Shown here piece after piece: positions 58,140 to 64,000 of a stretch of 64,000 bases of DNA. The DNA lies in NCBI GenBank assembly GCA_018350325.1, contig JAEVLN010000067.1, forward strand, positions 1 through 64,000, written 5' to 3'. A model generated the notes under the pieces. It was not told the origin of the DNA. It ran no database searches and was given only the letters and a program-made list of their open reading frames with translations. Position 1 is the first letter of the stretch. Each line of letters begins with the position of its first letter. The DNA comes from Globodera rostochiensis. Lineage: Eukaryota > Nematoda > Chromadorea > Rhabditida > Heteroderidae. The translations under genes and the position numbers were made by a program.

Positions 58140-58430
58140 TTCTGTTCAATTTCACTCCCTCCTTTCTCTCTTTCTCTTGCCACTTCTTTCTTTACTCTTT
58201 CTTCTTTCTCTCACTCCCACGCTAATGGACAGCTCTACGCCGGAAAAGAGCAGCGAGAGGCGTACGGGTCAGCGACGCGTGCGCCACAGCGTTTCTCTCT
58301 AACGTTCTCGCCTTTTTTCTCATCATCAGCTTCTCTCTCCGCTCACCTTCTCGCTCCTCTTTTCTTTGCTTCTTTTCTCTTCCGATCTTACAACTCTGCG
58401 TCTCTACCTTCCCCCCCCCCCAGAAAACAA
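58140..58430. other. CT-rich/GA-rich block
   Basis: About 290 bp of almost uninterrupted CT-rich sequence on +, with a GC-rich centre (58220-58300: GCGACGCGTGCGCCACAG) and C12 at 58411. Its composition is unlike anything else in the window. GA-rich open frames on - (57998-58183, 58222-58440) are low-complexity and not convincing. It could be a GAGA-type regulatory stretch or part of a mobile element. Confidence 0.5.
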
Positions 58431-59712
58431 GTACGGTCAATTTATTTAAATAATTAGGTAATTGAAAACAAAATTTTTTGATTAGGTAACTTCAATTAAT
58501 GAAACATTATTTTAAATCCGGCTATTTATTCATGTTTTTCTTATTTATTCATTGTGTTTCAGGCGAATGATATTCTGTTTTTATTAGAATTATTTGATCA
58601 CCACGCGTATAACTAAACAACGAAGAAGATGTAACGAAATACTGATAAGTACTTGATTGCGAGATTATGATATTTTTTGCTTAAATGACATATAATACTA
58701 ATTCAATGGTTTTATATATAAATTTATAATTACAACTTTAAATTAATAAATTCATAATTATAATTTAGAAATTTATTAATAAATTTTAACAAAAAAAATT
58801 TGGTGATAGCACTGCCTTTCAAATTATTATTTCTGTTAATTACAGCAAAATTCATTTATTTTGAATGACTAGTAAAGTTTATGTATTGTTTATCTTATTA
58901 ACATATTTAGAAACGAAAACCTTTACATTACTTTTTTTGTCTTATATATGCAGAATATCTTGTGCCAACATGAAAGGACGGATTTTACATCCCGCTCCGA
59001 CTTCAACATACATGAAATTATTTCTATTAAAAATATTTGAATATTTTTCATTTAATTCAAAAAAAAAATTCCTGTATACGTATACTAATTTACCATTTTG
59101 AGTTTTTAAATTGCAACATTAATATTGAGATAAGTATAGCAATCTAAAAGTAAATTTAAACGCGAAATCAATAATGATTACCTTCTTAATCTATAATTAA
59201 CAAGACAACAGCAAGGTTCATCGACCAGCAGCGAGACAGCTTTTAGGATGGTAGCAACTTAAGCAGACATAAAATAACTGATTATAATTTTCAAGCAAAA
59301 AAAATATATACGTTAGAAAAAAATTAAAATTAATAAATTATTTACGAACCTAAAAGTTTCAAATTAAAAAACACTAATATAACAGTTTAGCCTACATATA
59401 ATATAAAATAAATATAATTACTTGTGTGAGTGATGAATCTCAAAAAAACCGATTAAAAAGATAGCAAATTAATTCCGTAAAATTAAACTGAGTTATTTAG
59501 AACTATAATAAATAGAAGGTCAAAAAACTTTAATTAAACCATTAATTTTGTGTACAGAGAATAATTACAAATTCAATATTTATCTGTAAAATAACACAGT
59601 TTAAAAAGTACTAAACTTAGATGCACCGAATAAAATTACTTTTTAAAAATCAATATTTTTATCAATTTATAAGTTTATTTTTAAGATTGCAAGCAATTCA
59701 AAATGCTTCGCT

Positions 59713-59730
59713 CACTATGATCTCATAGTG
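59713..59730. repeat. Perfect 8-bp hairpin, 2-nt loop
   Basis: CACTATGA, TC, TCATAGTG. A perfect small palindrome; its role is unknown. Confidence 0.6.
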
Positions 59731-59797
59731 CAATTGGCACGAGCCTAAAGAACATTTTTTAGACATGGATGATAATTCTTACTTAAATTTAAATTAA
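59729..59797 (+). CDS. Short coding-like island
   Basis: CNWHEPKEHFLDMDDNSYLN then LN and TAA, directly after a perfect 8-bp hairpin. Acidic. Unrecognised. Confidence 0.28.
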   Translation, partial: CNWHEPKEHFLDMDDNSYLNLN

Positions 59798-60085
59798 AAA
59801 ACCCATTTTTCCGTTATAAAAAGAAATCTTGAAAATATTTTAAAATTTCTTGCTTATTGCGTAAAGTCGTTTCTAAACAAAGTAGTTTAATACAAATTTA
59901 TCGACGCATGAAACAACAGTTTTAGTGTGAACAAAAGTTCTTAATTTGTAAATTTTTAAAAATTAATCTATATTTCACTTCACAAAAAAAAATTAGCAAC
60001 TTCATTTCTTCAATACTAATTTGCTAAATACAATAAAATTTACAGAACCATTAATTTCGTTATTGTTTGATAAATTTACTACTAG

Positions 60086-60160
60086 CAAATATTCAATATG
60101 CGTGAAAGTGACCATTCAATGATCCACTGGCTCAATAAGCCCAACAAGCTATTAATTTAA
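60086..60160 (+). CDS. Short coding-like island with ATG
   Basis: QIFN then MRESDHSMIHWLNKPNKLLI and TAA. Unrecognised. Confidence 0.28.
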   Translation, partial: QIFNMRESDHSMIHWLNKPNKLLI

Positions 60161-60841
60161 ATATTATAAACTTTGGTGCGTTTAAATCAAAAAATTTATA
60201 GCTAAATATTATTTACATATAATTTTATCCCTAAAAAAATGTTTAATGAATCTGCATCCTTACCTTCTTCTATATAAAAATTCAATTAATTTTAAAAAAT
60301 AAGCGATTATTAATGAAAATTGTTACGATACAATAATTAATATCCAAAAATTTAAGACATATCAATATCTTAAAAATTTTAAATCTTTAAGTTGGTTAAT
60401 AGGTAAAAAATCCAGTGACAACCTTCAAGCAATTATAAAATTCGTTAATAAATACTATAATAAAACCTTGGTTTATTTGGGAACATTTATTATATAAAAA
60501 TTCATAAATTAAACTATAAAATATACACGCGCCATGCCATGAATTGAAGTAATTAAAAAAATATAAATCTAAAAACCTTTAGATAAACTTAAGATTGTTT
60601 TGTCTGTTAATATTACAATTTTTATAAGATTATATTATGTAAACCTAATTGAGATTCTGGCGTTATTCTTCAGAAAAAAATGTCTACGCAAGATAGAAAC
60701 CTATTGGATTAACGCGATAGTTAATACCGGATTAATTTAAAATTTATTGCTATTTTAACTCAGGATTTATATATTTTTAGGTTATATCAAAAACTTTGTA
60801 TGAATCGATCAAATATTAAAAATAATTGAAAAATTATTTAC

Positions 60842-60899
60842 GAGCATACACCAATATCTAAAGGATCCATGTGCAAACCATCCCGGCTGTGCACGAGAT
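60842..60899 (+). CDS. Exon-like fragment ending at GTAAGC
   Basis: TPISKDPCANHPGCARD, then GTAAGC. The Cys spacing with Pro and Gly loosely recalls a half EGF-type exon, which is only an impression. Another frame gives CKPSRLCTRCKHVF. The donor favours the first. Confidence 0.3.
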
Positions 60900-61077
60900 G
60901 TAAGCATGTCTTCATGTTCTGCATATGGTTTTGTTAATGTAGAGATTTATTTATAAAGCGTAAATATCTATTATTAAAACAAATAAAATTGGCTATCAAC
61001 ATTTCTGAATTTTTAAAGAAAATCGATTTCTAAAAATATCATTATGATTCAACTATAGCAAATTAAAGCAGTAACAA

Positions 61078-61164
61078 ATGCTTGATGAGGCCACTTTATT
61101 TGCAGTTTGGCAATATTATGACAAGATGAATTGGCCACGGGCCAATTATCAATTCAAAAATTAA
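61078..61164 (+). CDS. Coding-like island with ATG
   Basis: MLDEATLFAVWQYYDKMNWP then RANYQFKN and TAA. The first 18 bases recur at 17992 in block 3. Rich in Trp/Tyr with an acidic start. Unrecognised. Confidence 0.38.
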   Translation: MLDEATLFAVWQYYDKMNWPRANYQFKN

Positions 61165-61456
61165 AGATTTGAAATTTAAAAATTATCAAACATAAAAAAA
61201 GCAATCAAATGTTTATAAATAAACTAACAATAAAAGTTTGTGTGAGATAAATACAACCCAAAAATGAATAAAAAAACTTATCTGACGACTTCAGTAATTT
61301 AATGTCGTGAGTAGCTTTGAAAAATTTGCACCTTATTTGAAATATATAACAAATGATAAGTTATAAACACTATATGGTCATTTGGGCTTAGGTGGTTTTT
61401 TTGTTAAAACCTAAATATTAAATTGAATATTTTCTGTGATTTATTTATCGTTATAA

Positions 61457-61539
61457 TCGCTTTTCCAAGAGCAAAAACTAAAACCCGGATTCAAAGAGGA
61501 CTTCTACAAAAACAAGGCAATGGACTCGTTATTTAAAAA
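61457..61539 (+). CDS. Coding-like island running into the gap
   Basis: SLFQEQKLKPGFKEDFYKNK then AMDSLFK, open into the N run. Charged, protein-like. Truncated by the assembly gap, so the product cannot be judged. Confidence 0.38.
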
Positions 61540-61549
61540 NNNNNNNNNN
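61540..61549. other. Assembly gap (10 N)
   Basis: A run of ten N. The + strand is A-rich before it and T-rich after it, so the gap coincides with an orientation switch. An open frame runs into the gap from the left. Confidence 0.98.
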
Positions 61550-62006
61550 ACAGTCAATGCCATTTTATATTATGAATTTGTTGTAATAAACCTTTTTAAT
61601 GTGAATATTCGATTTTTCAAAGTATATAAATTTATCTTTATCATAATTGATAACAATTCAAATAAAATTATTTTGGAAGGATAATTCTAATAAAAAAAAA
61701 GGTATTTAGGTATTTTGCCAGTGAAAGTTCAACACATACTCAGTAATGTGATTTATGTACAGTAAATTATTGCCGTTATTTCCTTTTGAAACTTTTTTTT
61801 AAATAATCATTTATTTTTATAAATTTTTTAATGAATTATGCAAAATATTTGATTATGTACTTATTACTGTAAAGTTCTAACTAAATTCATTTAATTATAT
61901 TCGTTAAAATTTTTATCAGATTTAATTTGGGTATTAATATAATGAAAAAGTTTTAAAAAATTATTTTCTTAATTTAAAAAAAGTTATTTAATTCGTTTCC
62001 TGTTTT

Positions 62007-62108
62007 TCACCATTCTTGGCCTCGTTTACACAGCGCTAATGAGAAGAGTGGACGACACACGAGACAAGGACGCGTATGGGGGTTAAACAGGCAAACCCGT
62101 CTATCCAT
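62007..62108 (-). CDS. Cys-rich 33-residue ATG frame
   Basis: MDRRVCLFNPHTRPCLVCRP then LFSLALCKRGQEW and TGA. Four Cys. The CLVC pair plus outer Cys could bind metal or form disulfides, but the pattern fits no family that I know. Confidence 0.32.
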   Translation of the reverse strand: MDRRVCLFNPHTRPCLVCRPLFSLALCKRGQEW

Positions 62109-62325
62109 ATTTAAAATGTTTTTAATTACAGTGCTTAACTAATACGGTTTATGTTTTTTTTATGGAAATTTTGAATTTGTTTTATTTTTGCACAATTATT
62201 TATTTTAAAAGCCTTACATTTTAATCTTTATTCATGGTTATTTAAAAAGATTGTCATAAGCTCAACATTATGCATTGCTTTCATAAGATTTTAGTAAATT
62301 AATGGAGGACGTGGACAAGCATAAT

Positions 62326-62369
62326 TTAGACAGCATCTTCGTCCAACATATCAACATCTTCTTCGCCTT
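62326..62369 (-). CDS. Terminal-exon-like acidic tail
   Basis: After TTTTATTCTAG the frame reads GEEDVDMLDEDAV and TAA. The pyrimidine-rich acceptor plus an acidic C-terminus make a plausible last exon of 44 bp. Confidence 0.38.
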
Positions 62370-63088
62370 CTAGAATAAAACATTTTATTTTCTATTCTCT
62401 TATTTTTGTATAAACATTTCTTCGAATTTCATTAAGAATTATAATGCTAATTTACTTTTAAAAAACATGATTTGTAAAAGCCTGGCACGTCGCCCGTTTG
62501 CGTTGTCAGTTGGTTGCATTACCTAATAATTTATTTTGTATTTGGAATTAAAGATTAGCTTTTCTGATAAAAACTTGAAAAATTATTTTCCGAAACAAAC
62601 TTTTTAATTCATAAGTTTTAGAAACAGTTTTTGTAAATTAAAAAAATATTGAAAATTAGAGCTGAAAATAAACTATTGTATCCTTAATATGTATTTAGTA
62701 TAGTTAAAGTTATTACATTTATTTTTTTAAATTTTGTTGATTATGTGTAAAAAAATTATTAATTTATTTAGAATGTTTGTGTGTAGTCTCGCGCCTTGTT
62801 GTTTTGTCAAAATGGGTGTTTTAATAGTCTAAAGAATAATATGCATAATTTAATGATTTTAGTATTTCTTTAATAAAGTGTATAGCTCTTGTAAAAACAT
62901 TTTTCCGCAGTTCGCCGTTAATTTAGAAATTGTCTGTTTTCTTGTCAATTTGAAAAACTAGGTATATTTATGGTTATATTATTTTGGTGTATTATATCCT
63001 TTACACTTTCTTGAGTTATTATTTTTAAATATGTCCTTCACTCGGGGAAATAAAGTATGGATCCGAGTCAAACATTTTTTTAGTACTT

Positions 63089-63657
63089 CCAAATAGGGTT
63101 GCAGCCGGGGGGGGGGGGGGAAGGGGACGGGGGGGGATACCAGGGATCCCCGGCCATTCTCATCCCCGTCCCCGTCCCCTTCCGCGGTTTGTCCATCCCC
63201 GAAAACGGGGATCCCCGGTCCTCATCCCCGGGGAGGGGGCTGGGATTAAAATGCACCCGTAAAGATGGCCATCACATTAGGAATTTTAATAATATATTGA
63301 TTTACTGTTTGGATTTTGGTTGAGATGTGCTTTCTCCGACGGCGCCTGTCGGCACCGTCGGGCTCTCCTCACCAAAAAATTAAATCTTTGTAGTGTATAT
63401 TTGCCATAAGAAAAGCCTTTTCTTAGGGGTGCACTTTAATTTGAAGAAATTTCGATTTTTAAAAAAAGTCCCCAAAAAATAGCAATTTTTTCAAAAATGC
63501 ACCCCTAAAAATGGATTTTGCCCATCCCCGTACGGGGATCCCCGTTCCACGGTTTGCTCATCCCCGAAAACGGGGATCCCCGGTTTGTCCGTCCCCGGTA
63601 TCCCCGTCCCCGGTTTGACCGGGGATCCCCCCCCCCCCCCCGGCTGCAACCCTAGTT
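63089..63657. mobile_element. 570-bp TIR element of GGGGATCCCC words
   Basis: TAGGGTTGCAGCCGGGGG at the left is the inverse of CCCCCGGCTGCAACCCTA at the right, with possible TA target duplications. Each subterminal region carries reiterated CCCCG/GGGGATCCCC/GGTTTG words. The centre holds CGACGGCGCCTGTCGGCACC. Open frames inside (63099-63323, 63491-63691) are translated repeats, with no transposase. A non-autonomous DNA transposon. Confidence 0.75.
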
Positions 63658-64000
63658 TAAATACAGTTATTATATTTTTGATCGTTAACAATATTTAGGA
63701 GATTTAATTTAATTTTCAAATAAACTTTAAGTTTTTTAAGTGTAACACATTTATAAATTAGTTCTGTATTTTAAATTGTATTCTAATTATATATTTTTTA
63801 CTTTATAATAATTTATTAAATTATATACTTTAATTTTGTAATTATCGATGAAGTATTTAAAAAACGCAATTTTTTAAAGTAAATAAATTCATTTACGAAA
63901 ATTATTTGTGTAATTTGATTAGGTGGATTTATTTATTTTCTGTTTATACAATAAATACACTCTTCGGTCTTTATGGATGACGCAGTCGCGTCTGAATTCG

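Larger units (their letters stand above)
54491..61539 (+). other. Block 7: mobile-element mosaic, then A-rich on +
   Basis: 54550-55310 is a patchwork of GC-rich repeats and a tRNA-like element. From there the + strand is A-rich up to the gap. 56060-57025, 57152-58139, 58440-59180 and 61165-61456 contain AT-rich DNA with no feature I can support. Confidence 0.7.
61550..64000 (-). other. Block 8: T-rich on + strand
   Basis: This block resembles parts of block 6: 62150-62290 matches 33360-33480, 62690-63090 matches 45110-45690, and 63660-64000 matches 30930-31345. The right end is cut by the window inside the last match. Confidence 0.75.

Noticed and set aside
57973..58440. Lys/Glu/Arg-rich - frames
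   Set aside because: Low-complexity GA-rich DNA yields such frames in any phase. No domain or start context supports them.
63099..63691. Gly/Pro-rich open frames
   Set aside because: They are translations of the G/C-word repeats of the transposon at 63089.
1..64000. Mitochondrial, plastid or bacterial origin
   Set aside because: No rRNA, tRNA set, respiratory or ribosomal protein genes, no long bacterial frames and no ribosome-binding pattern. Short DNA transposons and a SINE-like element point to eukaryotic nuclear DNA.
1..64000. Ciliate nuclear code with all stops reassigned, making whole A-rich strands coding
   Set aside because: With no stops every sequence is open, so it cannot be tested here. 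The 108-bp minisatellite varies by 2 bp between units and duplicated cores carry frameshifting indels, which argues against continuous coding.
1..64000. Repeat-induced point mutation (RIP) as cause of AT-richness
   Set aside because: RIP would explain AT-rich repeats, but strand-coherent A excess over 10 kb and GC-rich islands kept inside repeated modules are not its usual outcome. It needs dinucleotide indices that I cannot compute.

Overview
This is AT-rich (about 80%) eukaryotic, probably nuclear, DNA from a draft assembly: it has one single N (17793) and a 10-N gap (61540-61549). It holds no long intron-free gene, no rRNA, no certain tRNA, no operon structure and no CRISPR. Non-autonomous hAT-like elements, a probable tRNA-derived SINE, a 108-bp minisatellite, G/C homopolymers and very many diverged internal duplications point to repeat-rich, perhaps heterochromatic, animal DNA. 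An insect-like host is a guess. Nothing lets me name a species.

The most striking property is composition. The window is a mosaic of blocks in which one strand is strongly A-rich over T: + strand A-rich at about 1-11950, 17793-20730, 23000-27370 and 55000-61540; + strand T-rich at about 11950-17793, 20730-23000, 27370-54490 and 61550-64000. Copies of the same module in opposite blocks lie in opposite orientation, so the skew belongs to the module. Two of the flips fall exactly on the N positions.

Scattered through this background, every 0.5-1.5 kb, are short islands (40-250 bp) of much higher GC that carry open frames with ordinary amino-acid composition, mostly without an ATG and mostly on the A-rich strand. 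Some touch GT/AG splice-like signals. I read them as exons or exon relics of one or more much-duplicated genes with AT-rich introns. I recognise none of the proteins. A GC-rich island is open in some frame by chance quite often, so each call is individually weak. The better ones are 39676-39882(-), 29506-29712(-), 42760-43008(-), 43395-43568(+), 44797-45057(-), 54343-54486(-), 27372-27536(-), the paralogous pair 40735-40887/48056-48190(-), 57026-57151(+), 26337-26480(+) and 61457-61539(+).

Repeats: 108-bp minisatellite arrays at 9244-10283, 13704-14175 and 20735-21815; inverted arms 14930-15580/19128-19760; many dispersed direct and inverted duplications; short elements built from reiterated 4-9-bp words (2404, 4423, 13020, 41461, 47378, 55200, 55651, 63091); a dispersed CGGCACC-type GC-rich motif; and a GA/CT-rich block at 58140-58430.
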